Shown piece by piece: positions 1-12,604 of a stretch of DNA of 44,866 nucleotides (positions within the stretch are counted from its first letter, which is position 1; each line of letters opens with the position of its first letter). This stretch comes from Colimorpha sp002372855 (GTDB taxonomy: Bacteria > Bacteroidota > Bacteroidia > Bacteroidales > P3), in contig CAMOOR010000012.1 of the NCBI GenBank assembly GCA_946621635.1, forward strand, positions 1 to 44,866. Reading direction: 5' to 3'. The notes beneath the pieces were generated by a model. That model was not told the DNA's origin. It ran no database searches and saw nothing but the letters and a program-made list of their open reading frames with translations. Position numbers and translations under genes: made by a program.

Positions 1-12
1 ACACGGGGTCCG

Positions 13-176
13 AGAGGGGTCGAAGAGGTACATAATTCGGCATTTCTTATATCGTTCTTATATCGTTCTCATATACTTCTCATATACTTCTTATATAGGT
101 GATATAAGAAGTATATGAGAAGTATATAGGAACTATATGAGAAGGGCCGAATCGGGTGGGTGTTTGACCCCCTTTT
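13..176 (+). repeat. Palindromic 11-bp-period element, copy 1
   Basis: The core at 35-152 is 118 bp. It opens with ATTCGGC and closes with GCCGAAT. The left arm has five 11-bp units (TTCTTATATCG twice, TTCTCATATAC twice, TTCTTATATAG), a GTGA turn follows, and the right arm has four complementary units. Outer flanks carry GGGGTC on the left and GACCCC on the right. The arms can form a long imperfect hairpin with the 20 bp nearest the turn fully paired. It contains no ORF. It lies just beyond the 3' end of the minus-strand DjlA-like gene. Four further copies occur at 12690, 24532, 35079 and 44834. Confidence 0.9.
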
Positions 177-191
177 GAGCGGGTGGAAACA

Positions 192-1022
192 CTACTTCAT
201 GCTGGGGCGGCGACGCTTGATTTCGTCGTAGGCCTGGTTGATTTCCTTCATCTGTTCGGCGGCGTTGCGCTGCATTTCCTCGCCCATGCCGGCCACGCGG
301 TCGGGATGGTACTTCATGGCCATTTTGCGGTAGGCCTTGCGCACGTCGTCGTCGGAGGCCGAGCTGTTGATGCCGAGCACCTTGTAGGGGTCCTTGGTGT
401 AGGTCGAACGGCCAGCGGAGCCACCGGAGCGGCCGGAGCCGCCGGAGTAGCCCGTGCCGGAATAGCCCGTGTGGCGCTCGTGGATGGAGGTGTAGTCGCC
501 CTGCGAGATGCCGAGGTACTGGCTGATGAGGCGCAGCATGTTGAGCTCGCTCTGCTGGAAGTCGCCGTCGGCGCCGCCGATGCCGAAGAGGAAGTCGACC
601 ATGTGATAGCGCGTGTTGTAGTCGGTGTTGACTTTGATCTGGGCGCAGACCTGGTCGATGGGTATCTCCTGCTTCACCATCTGCTGCAGCACTTTGAGCA
701 TCTGCTTGCCTTTTTCCTCGCCGTAGTTCTGCAGGAGGAAACGCTTGACAAAGTCCAGCTCGCTCTTTTTGACGTTGCCGTCGACTTTCATGACGGCGGC
801 TATGAGGACCATCAGTGCCACGTTGACGTCGGCCTGGGTGCCGGTGTTGCGATAGGGGCCGCGGTGCGGGGTGCCGTCGGAGGTGTTGAAAAAGGAGGCC
901 GAGGTGTCGCCGCCGGTGGCTTTGGAAATGACGTTGCCCAGCAGGAGACCCAGCAGGGCTCCGATGGGGCCGCCGAGACTCCAGCCCAGGCCGGCGAGAA
1001 TAACTTTGGTGAAGAATCCCAT
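192..1022 (-). CDS. TerB/DnaJ-domain co-chaperone, DjlA-like
   Basis: This 276-residue protein combines an N-terminal glycine-rich hydrophobic segment (about residues 5-32) with a middle TerB-like helical region (about 60-165) and a C-terminal J domain (about 212-276). The J domain carries the diagnostic HPD tripeptide at residues 239-241. J domains stimulate the ATPase of DnaK-type Hsp70s; the TerB plus J layout with a membrane-associated N-terminus is that of DjlA, which is inferred to recruit DnaK at the inner membrane. A serine/glycine-rich linker precedes the J domain. The ATG at 1020-1022 is preceded by a heptamer array that separates it from the upstream fusion gene. It is probably the last gene of the leuS-nusB-yajC-coaE operon. 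The family is clear; the client is unknown. Confidence 0.85.
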   Translation of the reverse strand: MGFFTKVILAGLGWSLGGPIGALLGLLLGNVISKATGGDTSASFFNTSDGTPHRGPYRNTGTQADVNVALMVLIAAVMKVDGNVKKSELDFVKRFLLQNYGEEKGKQMLKVLQQMVKQEIPIDQVCAQIKVNTDYNTRYHMVDFLFGIGGADGDFQQSELNMLRLISQYLGISQGDYTSIHERHTGYSGTGYSGGSGRSGGSAGRSTYTKDPYKVLGINSSASDDDVRKAYRKMAMKYHPDRVAGMGEEMQRNAAEQMKEINQAYDEIKRRRPSMK

Positions 1023-1026
1023 ATAT

Positions 1027-1056
1027 GGTTTAAGGTTTAAAGTTTAAGGTTTAAGG
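1027..1056. repeat. Heptamer array, GGTTTAA type
   Basis: About four tandem 7-bp units (GGTTTAA with one AGTTTAA) fill the gap between the stop codon of the NagZ-like fusion gene and the start of the DjlA-like gene. Similar units recur at 14492, 30950 and 32172. Confidence 0.8.
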
Positions 1057-1058
1057 GG

Positions 1059-3352
<2,294 letters not shown>

Positions 3353-3356
<4 letters not shown>

Positions 3357-3934
3357 TGTCGTAAAATATTATCGATGAAGGCCACCTGCCACTGGCGGGG
3401 ATTGCCCTCATAATTGAGAATCACATAATCGGCGCGGCGCATCATCTCCTCGGCGGGCAGCTGGTGGGAGATGCGGGCCATGAGTTCTTCGCGGCTCACA
3501 GCGTCGCGTTCGCTCAGACGGGCCAGACGCTCGTCGAGTTGCAAATAGACACATATCACCTTGTCCATCAGACGGTCGAGGCCATAATCGTAGAGAATGG
3601 CACATTCGAAAAGTACGTATGGCGCATCGGAATGGAGGCTGCAGAAGCGGTCGAAGGCCTGCATGACTCGCGGATGGACCAACGCGTTGAGTCCCGCCAG
3701 CAGAGACGGCGAGGCGAAGACGCGCGAGGCAATGAGGCGTTTGTCGGCCGTGCCGTCGGGACGGAAGACATCGTCGCCGAGCAGTGCACGCACCTCGGCC
3801 AGGAAGGCGGGATCCAAATAGAGGTCGGCACCGGCCTTGTCGGCCATGAAAGACGGGACGCCCAGCTTGGCGAACTCGGCCACGACGGTGCTCTTGCCGC
3901 ACCCCATGCCCCCGGTGATGCCTACCTTTTTCAT
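3353..3934 (-). CDS. coaE: Dephospho-CoA kinase
   Basis: This 193-residue protein catalyses the last step of coenzyme A synthesis, ATP-dependent phosphorylation of the 3'-OH of dephospho-CoA, in the cytosol. The P-loop GGMGCGKS is at residues 8-15, and the family's LVHPRV motif and C-terminal lid region are present. The length is normal. The ATG at 3932-3934 was chosen because it begins exactly at the P-loop strand; the frame is open much further upstream but that stretch lies inside the ybbR gene. The start is 8 nt after ybbR and the stop overlaps the next start by 4 nt, so translation is probably coupled. The ybbR-coaE neighbourhood is common in Bacteroidota. Confidence 0.95.
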
Positions 3935-3942
3935 GCGCGGGA

Positions 3943-4914
3943 CTATTTGATGATAACGTATTCGATTTCGGACGGGTTGACGCTGCGGATACGCACGTTG
4001 CGGGGGAAACGGCTCACGCGGAGCTTGAGGCGCTGGAGGCCGGAGCGTATGTCTCCATAGTTGGCACTGACCGAGAAACGGTCGGCCGAGACGGTGCCGA
4101 GGTCCTCCTGGGCCACCCATACATTGAGCTCTACATGATCGGGATAGAGACGCAGGGCGTGGGAAGAATCGGCGTCGGACACCGTCACCGGGACACTGAA
4201 GCGACGCTCGATAAAGCGTTTGACGGGAATGGCGACGGAAATGGTGTCGGCCGAAGCATAGATGTCGCCGTGCCGGCGCCATGTGCCATCGAGGGCGATA
4301 CGATAGGTCTTGCTGGCACGCACACCGTTGATTTCCATCGGCTTCACACCAATGAGGTCGATGGCGTCGAGCACGTCGCGCGGACCGTAGAGCGTCACCT
4401 CGGCAGGTGTCACCTGCGGCTCGCCGTAAAGGCCATATCCGTCGGAGAAATTGATGTGCAACGCTCCAAGGTCGGGCGTGAAGGTGCGGCTGGCACGCTC
4501 GTTGAGGACTATATGCAGCGAATCCCTTGTGCCGCCGATGAAGTGCATGCCCATCGAGTAGAGCTGCGACGAGAGCTGCGACGAGAGGTCGTTCAGCGCC
4601 ACCGTGCGGTGGAGATCCATCACCTCTTCCCTTCTGCGGGTATAGCGGTGCACCATCTCGCTGTTCATGTCGACCTGCACGACGAGTCCCTGGCGGCGCA
4701 GGCTGTAGAATAGGGCGTTGAACCCCGTGGCCTCCACCTTGAGGGTGAGGGCGGTATCGCTGCTTACCACCGCATAGCGCTTCGCGTCGTAGCCGCCGAA
4801 CTGTACCTTTGCCGGCAGGCTGTACTCGTGGCTTTCGGACATGGCTATAGCCAACCATACCAGGGCGGTAATCCCCAGCACGACAAGGAAACTTCTGACC
4901 TGCCGTCCACGCAT
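3943..4914 (-). CDS. YbbR-like domain protein (CdaR-like)
   Basis: This 323-residue protein has an N-terminal membrane anchor (about residues 8-27), then an extracytoplasmic part made of YbbR-type beta-rich repeats. In Firmicutes the YbbR protein CdaR regulates the diadenylate cyclase CdaA; in Bacteroidota the function is not established, and no cyclase gene is visible here. It sits 15 nt downstream of yajC and 8 nt upstream of coaE. The assignment rests on topology, the recurrent short glycine/proline-bearing strands and the yajC-ybbR-coaE order. Confidence 0.82.
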   Translation of the reverse strand: MRGRQVRSFLVVLGITALVWLAIAMSESHEYSLPAKVQFGGYDAKRYAVVSSDTALTLKVEATGFNALFYSLRRQGLVVQVDMNSEMVHRYTRRREEVMDLHRTVALNDLSSQLSSQLYSMGMHFIGGTRDSLHIVLNERASRTFTPDLGALHINFSDGYGLYGEPQVTPAEVTLYGPRDVLDAIDLIGVKPMEINGVRASKTYRIALDGTWRRHGDIYASADTISVAIPVKRFIERRFSVPVTVSDADSSHALRLYPDHVELNVWVAQEDLGTVSADRFSVSANYGDIRSGLQRLKLRVSRFPRNVRIRSVNPSEIEYVIIK

Positions 4915-4929
4915 CAGGATGGAACCTCC

Positions 4930-5253
4930 TTACTTTTTCTCCTCGCCACTGGCGGCGGGGGCGGGCTGCACCATGCTCTTCTCGACGGTCATCACCACGC
5001 CGTTGGCCACCTCGACGTCCACGGTGGTGGCTTCGACATTGTGCACCTTGCCGTAGATGCCGCCGGAGAACAGCACGCGGTCGCCTTTCTGAAGTCCCTC
5101 ACGGAACTTGCGCTCCTCCTTCTCTTTCTTGCGCTGCGGACGGAGCATCAGTATCCACATAACAACCAGGATGATGATGATGAAAATCATCGAACCGCCC
5201 ATTCCGCCTCCTTGAGGCTGGGCCTGCATAAGAATAAACTGTGTCAGATTCAT
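4930..5253 (-). CDS. yajC: Preprotein translocase subunit YajC
   Basis: This 107-residue protein has one transmembrane helix at about residues 19-36, followed immediately by the family signature region LRPQRKKEKE and a small cytosolic beta domain (GDRVLFSGGIYGKV). YajC associates with SecDF and the SecYEG translocon. The first 15 residues are a glutamine/glycine-rich tail. The length is typical. It lies between the DUF1573 lipoprotein and ybbR in the same orientation. Confidence 0.95.
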   Translation of the reverse strand: MNLTQFILMQAQPQGGGMGGSMIFIIIILVVMWILMLRPQRKKEKEERKFREGLQKGDRVLFSGGIYGKVHNVEATTVDVEVANGVVMTVEKSMVQPAPAASGEEKK

Positions 5254-5278
5254 ATTGTTGTTTTGTTTTTCTAAATAA

Positions 5279-5307
5279 ATTAACTCTTAACTCATAACTC
5301 TTAACTC
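5279..5307. repeat. Heptamer array, AGTTAAG/AGTTATG type
   Basis: About four 7-bp units lie between the DUF1573 stop and yajC. On the minus strand they read AGTTAAG AGTTATG AGTTAAG AGTTAAT, starting directly at the DUF1573 stop codon. Confidence 0.8.
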
Positions 5308-5760
5308 TCAATACCCCACCTGCGCCGTAATCTTCAGCTTGCTGCGCGCCGGCTGGGCGTTGCTCAACACGGTGACTTCCTGATACTGCTGTCCTCTCTT
5401 GCCCGAGCTGTTGAACGACACAGTGATGTATCCGTCGCCACCGGGGGCGATGCGCTCTTTGGGGAAACTGGCGACAGTGCAGCCACAGGTGGCGCTGCAA
5501 CCGCTGATGATCAAGTCGGCGGAACCGGTGTTGCGGAAGTGGAAACTGAAACTGATGTTCTCGCCTTCCGACAGACGGCCGAAGTCGTGCAGGTCCTGGT
5601 CGAAGGTCATTACCGGCACCTTGGTGGTATTGTCGTAGCCCTCGGCGCTCTTCGGATTGTTGATGAGGTCCACATCGACCTCGTTGGTCTTGGTTCCGCC
5701 GCCGCAGCCGGCAACCACCAGGGCACCCATCAGCATTAAACTATAAACTATCTTTTTCAT
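5308..5760 (-). CDS. DUF1573 lipoprotein
   Basis: This 150-residue lipoprotein has a signal peptide and lipobox (VVAGC, Cys19). After a short linker comes a single DUF1573 domain (about residues 45-150), an immunoglobulin-like beta fold with the motif CSATCGC. DUF1573 proteins are abundant in Bacteroidota; their role is not known and they are thought to be structural or adhesive envelope proteins. The start codon ATG is part of the last unit of an AGTTATG heptamer array that also supplies the stop codon of nusB. The co-location with nusB and yajC is typical for the phylum. Confidence 0.85.
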   Translation of the reverse strand: MKKIVYSLMLMGALVVAGCGGGTKTNEVDVDLINNPKSAEGYDNTTKVPVMTFDQDLHDFGRLSEGENISFSFHFRNTGSADLIISGCSATCGCTVASFPKERIAPGGDGYITVSFNSSGKRGQQYQEVTVLSNAQPARSKLKITAQVGY

Positions 5761-5794
5761 AACTCCTAACTCTTAACTCATAACTCTTAACTCT
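5758..5794. repeat. Heptamer array spanning the nusB stop and DUF1573 start
   Basis: On the minus strand this reads AGTTAAG AGTTATG AGTTAAG AGTTAGG AGTTATG. The first unit contains the nusB TAA stop and the last contains the ATG start of the DUF1573 gene. Confidence 0.85.
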
Positions 5795-6739
5795 CCACCA
5801 GTCCCCGGCCGCTCTTCTTGATGCGGCCTTTCGAACGCAACTCGGCCACCAGCTTGTCCAGTATGCCGTTGATGAACAGTTTGCTGCGCTCCGAACTGAA
5901 TTCCTTCGAAAGCTCGATGTACTCGTCCACGGTCACCTTCTCCGGTATCGACGGGCAACCCGTGAACTCGGCCACGGCCATATTGATCAGCAGGATGTCC
6001 ATTTTCGACACACGGTCGAATTCCCATCCCTGCAGGTGGCCTCTTATGAGCGACTCCGACTCCTCGCGGCAGGCTATCGTGTCCCGCAACAGCTGGCGGG
6101 CAAAGTCCATGTCGGCCTCGTCCTTCTCCTCGCGCTTGTCGTACATCACAGGCCATATCATGGCCTCGTCGAAGTTTTCCTCCGTCAGCGTCTTCAGCAT
6201 CATGTAGTTGTACTGGGCTATCTGCTCGTAGTCGTCCTCCCACAGCAGGCTTCTCTCGCTCAGCACCGCCGTCAGCGCCTCGCGGTTCATCAGGTAGCGG
6301 AACAGCAGAATGGCGAATTCCTTGTCCTTCTCGAATCCGCGTTCCTCTTCGTAGGCATACTTCGTATATTCAGGGCGTTTGCGGAAGTCCATGAAGGCCT
6401 CCCTCACCAGGTCGCTGTGCGTCTCCCAGCAGCCGCACCACGCCTCGCGGTGCTTCTTCAGCTCGAAGTTGTCCTCCATTCTGCGGATGAACTCGTTCTC
6501 CCCCAGCCTCATGCTCGGGTTGCGGTCCTCCTCCGTCGGGCGGAACTTCTTCTTGCCCTCTTCCAACAGCTGCATGCCCTCTTCCACAAACCGCGGCAGC
6601 AACGCCACCTGCAGCACCCCCAGCTCGTTCAGTTTGCCTATGTTGTATTCGAAGCTCTTGGCCACCGTGATGGCATCCCTCTCGTCGCAGCGTCCGGCAT
6701 ACACCGTCTGCAACACCTTGCTTCTCAAAAAATGTCTGC

Positions 6740-6746
<7 letters not shown>
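5787..6746 (-). CDS. nusB: Transcription antitermination factor NusB, Bacteroidota long form
   Basis: This 319-residue protein belongs to the long NusB family of Bacteroidota. The N-terminal half is an added helical domain; the C-terminal half (about residues 175-300) is the all-helical NusB RNA-binding fold, with VTVDEYIELSKEFSSERSKLFINGILDKL as its hallmark (quoted here as VTVDEYIELSKEF and SERSKLFINGILD). NusB with NusE binds boxA RNA and prevents premature termination in rRNA operons. The chosen ATG at 6744-6746 overlaps the last codons and stop of leuS by 7 nt and begins with the family-typical RSKVLQTVYA. The last two residues and the stop are encoded by the heptamer array that follows. 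Confidence 0.92.
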
Positions 6747-9649
<2,903 letters not shown>

Positions 9650-9695
9650 TTTATATCAATCTTTTATCTGCCGACCTACACTCGGCCGCAAAATG

Positions 9696-9726
9696 CAAAT
9701 ATAATAAAAATACTCCACATGGCAAA
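9696..9726 (-). promoter_or_regulatory. leuS promoter
   Basis: On the minus strand TTTG (9726-9723) is followed after 19 nt by TATATTTG (9703-9696). This matches the Bacteroidota -33 / TAnnTTTG -7 promoter with optimal spacing. The leader before the leuS ATG is about 40 nt. Confidence 0.8.
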
Positions 9727-9778
9727 ATTTTTCTTCTCCCCTGCCCTCCGCAGCCTTCCGGCCCCGTCCGTCGGCGAC

Positions 9779-9831
9779 AAAAAAACAGAACGAAAAGAAC
9801 AATCGGAAATTTCCTTTCCTGTTCTTTTCGT
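9779..9831 (-). terminator. Probable terminator of the lipoprotein operon
   Basis: A perfect 12-bp inverted repeat (ACGAAAAGAACA at 9790-9801 and its complement at 9820-9831) encloses an 18-nt loop. On the minus strand a run of seven T (9785-9779) follows. It lies beyond the stop of the 9889 lipoprotein gene and before the leuS promoter, as expected for an intrinsic terminator. The stem is AT-rich, so the strength is uncertain. Confidence 0.6.
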
Positions 9832-9888
9832 CCCGATTGAGAAAAAAAGCCCTGATTAAAAAACAACTCTGGTCGAGATTGCGGCAGC

Positions 9889-10518
9889 CTACTGCTGAGC
9901 CCCGGCCTGGTAGAGGACCGCGCCCGTACTGTCGGTCACACTGACAAGGTAGAAGTCGTTCAGCCGGATCATCCCCAGTCCACGTACCCACAGGGCAGTA
10001 TCTGGATTCTCCATCCTAGGATCAGTCAACACCAACGTGTCGCCGAAATCACGTGTCACAAAATGCCCCTGCTCGTCAAATGTCGCATTTAATCGACAAA
10101 ATACTGGTCGGATGGAAAAATCGGGAGAAAAAATTTTACAGAACTCTAATTCCATAAAAATTGAACTGAACCTCTCCGAAACCGATCTCATAAAATACAC
10201 ATCCACGATGTCTCTTCCGACAGAAAAGTCATCTCCGGGACGAGCAAAGTATGTCGTTCTTCCATTTTCGCAGGAAAACCCAGCGCCATCGTCTTCCCAT
10301 TCATATGGTGCCGGAGGAGAAGTACGCAACTCATGCCCAACCAGCTCTATTGTAGTATCATTCGAAGCATTTTTATAAACGAATGTCATTCCCTTCATAT
10401 CGGGCACATATTCTTCCAAGTCTGCCGGTATAGCATATTCACATCGATAAATCTTGCCTTCGCACCCGCCCAAAAACAGACAAATACCGAGGACGTAAAA
10501 TAAAAAACCGTTTTTCAT
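9889..10518 (-). CDS. Hypothetical lipoprotein, 209 aa
   Basis: I do not recognise this family. It begins with a short signal peptide and a lipobox (FLGGC, Cys19), so it is predicted to be a lipoprotein exposed at the envelope. The mature part is acidic and beta-rich, with aromatic residues and three internal cysteines, and has no motif I know. Its DNA is clearly richer in A and T than the flanking leuS and sigma-factor genes. It is 65 nt downstream of another unknown lipoprotein gene and is probably the last cistron of the operon led by the sigma factor at 12496. This context suggests an envelope component whose expression depends on that factor. Confidence 0.65.
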   Translation of the reverse strand: MKNGFLFYVLGICLFLGGCEGKIYRCEYAIPADLEEYVPDMKGMTFVYKNASNDTTIELVGHELRTSPPAPYEWEDDGAGFSCENGRTTYFARPGDDFSVGRDIVDVYFMRSVSERFSSIFMELEFCKIFSPDFSIRPVFCRLNATFDEQGHFVTRDFGDTLVLTDPRMENPDTALWVRGLGMIRLNDFYLVSVTDSTGAVLYQAGAQQ

Positions 10519-10583
10519 AATGTTCTATTTTTTTATTAGACGATTAAACTACAACTCCTATTGAATTCCTCATTGAATATTCA

Positions 10584-11198
10584 TCAATCGCATTCCCTAC
10601 AATGCGAAGGCATTGTCCAATTCATAAATCCCAATCCGGACAAGTTATTATTGTCTATCCGATTATTCAGGATTGCGGTGTCGGTGTGGATATCATCCTC
10701 CACAGGAACATCAAGGGTGATATGGCGATTGTAGAACTTGGTTCTGGTATAATAGCATCCTGCATCATCGCAGCTGCATCTCCCATAGCAATAGAACCAC
10801 TCAAAGACACACTCCTCCGGCATAATCTTGTAATCCTTCCAATGTTCGAGCCAGTCGTCCGGGACGTTGCCCGTCTCCAGGTCGGAATATGTCAACGTCA
10901 GGTAATGAATCATCCCTCTAGGATTGATGAGCTTGGGAATGTTTCCTCCCAAATAGTAACCTCCATGCAGCTTTATTGGAGCGAATCCCGAAATATAATA
11001 TGCCGTCGAATCGTCAGTATTACTGATTACAACAACATTGTTGGAATAATCTTTCCCCTCCCTGAATTTATACACATAAAGTGAATAGTATTCAGGGCCG
11101 TCTATCCTCATGTTCCTGTCGCATGGAGATTCGTGGCAGGACGCAAAAAGGACTGCAAATACACATGGCAATACCAATGCAAAGGCTGTTTGTTTCAT
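10584..11198 (-). CDS. Hypothetical cysteine-rich lipoprotein, 204 aa
   Basis: Not recognised. The ATG at 11196-11198 is preferred over the upstream ATG at 11252, because it begins a regular signal peptide ending in a lipobox (LFASC). The mature protein is tyrosine-rich and carries a cysteine cluster, CYGRCSCDDAGC, about two thirds along, followed by a C-terminal CRECD. The cluster could hold disulfides or a metal, but that is inference. The gene starts 4 nt after the stop of the 163-residue membrane protein, so it is most likely in the same operon. The DNA is AT-rich relative to the window. Confidence 0.65.
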   Translation of the reverse strand: MKQTAFALVLPCVFAVLFASCHESPCDRNMRIDGPEYYSLYVYKFREGKDYSNNVVVISNTDDSTAYYISGFAPIKLHGGYYLGGNIPKLINPRGMIHYLTLTYSDLETGNVPDDWLEHWKDYKIMPEECVFEWFYCYGRCSCDDAGCYYTRTKFYNRHITLDVPVEDDIHTDTAILNNRIDNNNLSGLGFMNWTMPSHCRECD

Positions 11199-11202
11199 AG
11201 GT

Positions 11203-11694
11203 TTAATTATTGGTTTGAATATTTTTTTCGTAATTATAATGAAGAATAGCATCTATCTGTTTTTCCGTATCGGTGTTGAAAATACTGACAACACGGTTGA
11301 GACGCGAGATACCTACAACGACGTTGTTTTCCATGTCGACAGTGTCCATCGGGAAGGCTGGATTCGATTTGAGGACAATTCTCACACTGACAATATCTTG
11401 ACCGCTGTCTATTTTATTCTGCGTATGTTTCGGAAGCTGGCGAATACGGAAATCAGCCCGCAGGGTGTCCCAGCCCTCGTCGTCGAGGGCGGTGACGGTG
11501 GTGACGTCGACGGCGAGGGTGTCGTTGACCTTGAAGCCCTCGATGAAGGCCACCGAGAGGTGGGGGTTGGGCTCGTAGCGGCGGTAGAGGTCGCTGACGC
11601 GCCGCGCCGCAGCCTCCCGCGGCAGCCACAGCGACAGGCCGGCGGCCACCAGGCACAGCGCCACGACGAGGATCCAGAACGTCCGGCGGCTCAT
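11203..11694 (-). CDS. Single-span membrane protein, 163 aa, of the sigma operon
   Basis: Function unknown. The ATG at 11692-11694 is preferred: it overlaps the stop of the upstream gene (ATGA), and the upstream alternative at 11730 would lie inside that gene. One transmembrane helix (about residues 4-22) is followed by an extracytoplasmic domain of about 140 residues. The first half of the gene (about 11455-11694) has the high GC of its upstream neighbours, while the second half (11203 to about 11450) is AT-rich like the lipoprotein genes downstream. The composition therefore changes inside the gene. Position suggests a partner in a sigma/anti-sigma-like envelope module. Confidence 0.65.
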   Translation of the reverse strand: MSRRTFWILVVALCLVAAGLSLWLPREAAARRVSDLYRRYEPNPHLSVAFIEGFKVNDTLAVDVTTVTALDDEGWDTLRADFRIRQLPKHTQNKIDSGQDIVSVRIVLKSNPAFPMDTVDMENNVVVGISRLNRVVSIFNTDTEKQIDAILHYNYEKNIQTNN

Positions 11695-12008
11695 GCTACG
11701 GTGGGGTTTTGGTTTTCGAGCAGGTAGCACACGGCGTTGTAGGCCTCCCGGGGGTCGGCATGGGTGACGACGTTGCCGTAGGGCGCGGCGAGGCGCAGCA
11801 CGGCGGGCAGGCCCACGGAGAGCGCCAGCAGCAGCGCCGCCGCGGTGGTGCGCCGCAGCCAGGCGGCATGGGCACGCCGCTGCGCCCAGCGGCGGTTGTC
11901 GGCCTCCAGGGCCCGGGCCAGGCGCCCGTCGGGACTCCCCCCGGCGCCACGGCGCGCGGCACCGGCATACAGCAGACGGGCAAGTTCTTTGTCGTTCGGT
12001 AGGTTCAT
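11691..12008 (-). CDS. Small membrane protein, possible anti-sigma factor
   Basis: This 105-residue protein has an N-terminal cytosolic part of about 50 residues (rich in Arg and Ala), one hydrophobic helix (about 52-70) and a short outer tail. It overlaps both neighbours by 4 nt (ATGA at each end), so its amounts are probably tied to those of the sigma factor encoded just upstream. A small single-span protein translated with an ECF-type sigma factor is the usual arrangement for a membrane anti-sigma factor. No zinc-binding anti-sigma motif (HxxxCxxC) is present, so the role is inferred from context only. Confidence 0.6.
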   Translation of the reverse strand: MNLPNDKELARLLYAGAARRGAGGSPDGRLARALEADNRRWAQRRAHAAWLRRTTAAALLLALSVGLPAVLRLAAPYGNVVTHADPREAYNAVCYLLENQNPTVA

Positions 12009-12496
12009 CGTTGAATGGTTTTAAGGTATTGTTGTTTCATTTTTTCGATCATGCGGTGGTAGCGCCGCGAGAGGGTGGCATGGCTCATGCCCATCCGCTG
12101 GGCGCACTCCCCGTGGCTGTAGCCCTGCAGCAGGAGGTCGAGCAGCCGCCGCTCGTCGCCGTCGAGGCCGGCGGCCAGGTCGTCGACGGTCTCGCGCAGC
12201 AGCGCGGGCTCCAGGTCGGCGGCAGGGTCGAAGTCCACAGGCAGCAGGCTCGTGCCGAAGAGGCGCCGGTGGCGCTTGTAGACGCCGCGGCAGCGCTCGC
12301 GCACCCACTTGCGCTGCTGGCGCGGCGCAAAGGCGGGGTCGTAGCGGTCCACGGCTTCCCAGAGGTCGGCAAGGACCTCGTTCAGCAGCTCCTCGAACAC
12401 GCGCCGGTCGGCACCCGAATAGTACCAGCAGCGTTCGCGTATCACGCCGAGGTGGCTGAGCACCAGTTGTTCATATTTTTGCTCTGCGGCATCCAT
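12005..12496 (-). CDS. Sigma-70 family (ECF-like) sigma factor
   Basis: This 163-residue protein has a region 2-like N-terminal half (EELLNEVLADLWEAVDRY) and a C-terminal region 4 helix-turn-helix (GYSHGECAQRMGMSHATLSRRYHRMIEKM). It would direct RNA polymerase to a specific promoter set. The ATG at 12494-12496 is preferred over one at 12535, because a TAACTTTG -7 box (12524-12517) lies between the two, which would leave the longer form untranslatable from that promoter. The downstream genes (two small membrane proteins, then two lipoproteins) overlap or nearly abut, which suggests an autoregulated envelope module. Its target genes and signal are unknown. Confidence 0.8.
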   Translation of the reverse strand: MDAAEQKYEQLVLSHLGVIRERCWYYSGADRRVFEELLNEVLADLWEAVDRYDPAFAPRQQRKWVRERCRGVYKRHRRLFGTSLLPVDFDPAADLEPALLRETVDDLAAGLDGDERRLLDLLLQGYSHGECAQRMGMSHATLSRRYHRMIEKMKQQYLKTIQR

Positions 12497-12516
12497 CGTC
12501 GGAAATGTTCCGGTTG

Positions 12517-12524
12517 CAAAGTTA
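12517..12524 (-). promoter_or_regulatory. -7 box upstream of the sigma-factor gene
   Basis: The minus strand reads TAACTTTG, a match to the TAnnTTTG consensus, about 20 nt before the chosen start codon. No clear -33 TTG is seen at the right distance. Confidence 0.55.
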
Positions 12525-12604
12525 CAACTTTTCACCTATATAATAGCCACTTCCGCCCCGTTTTTTTCACAAGCAGCCATTTTTAACACTTTTTTAACAC
12601 TCCA

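Noticed and set aside
35..152. Palindromic element as an ordinary intrinsic terminator
   Set aside because: Copies lie upstream of operons, between divergent promoters and downstream of genes, in both orientations, and are not followed by T runs.
35..152. Palindromic element as an insertion sequence
   Set aside because: No copy contains an ORF or a transposase remnant, and target duplications could not be recognised by eye. A non-autonomous element remains possible.
9650..9888. tRNA or small RNA gene in the leuS upstream gap
   Set aside because: No cloverleaf or CCA end was seen; the gap is explained by the leuS promoter and a terminator hairpin.
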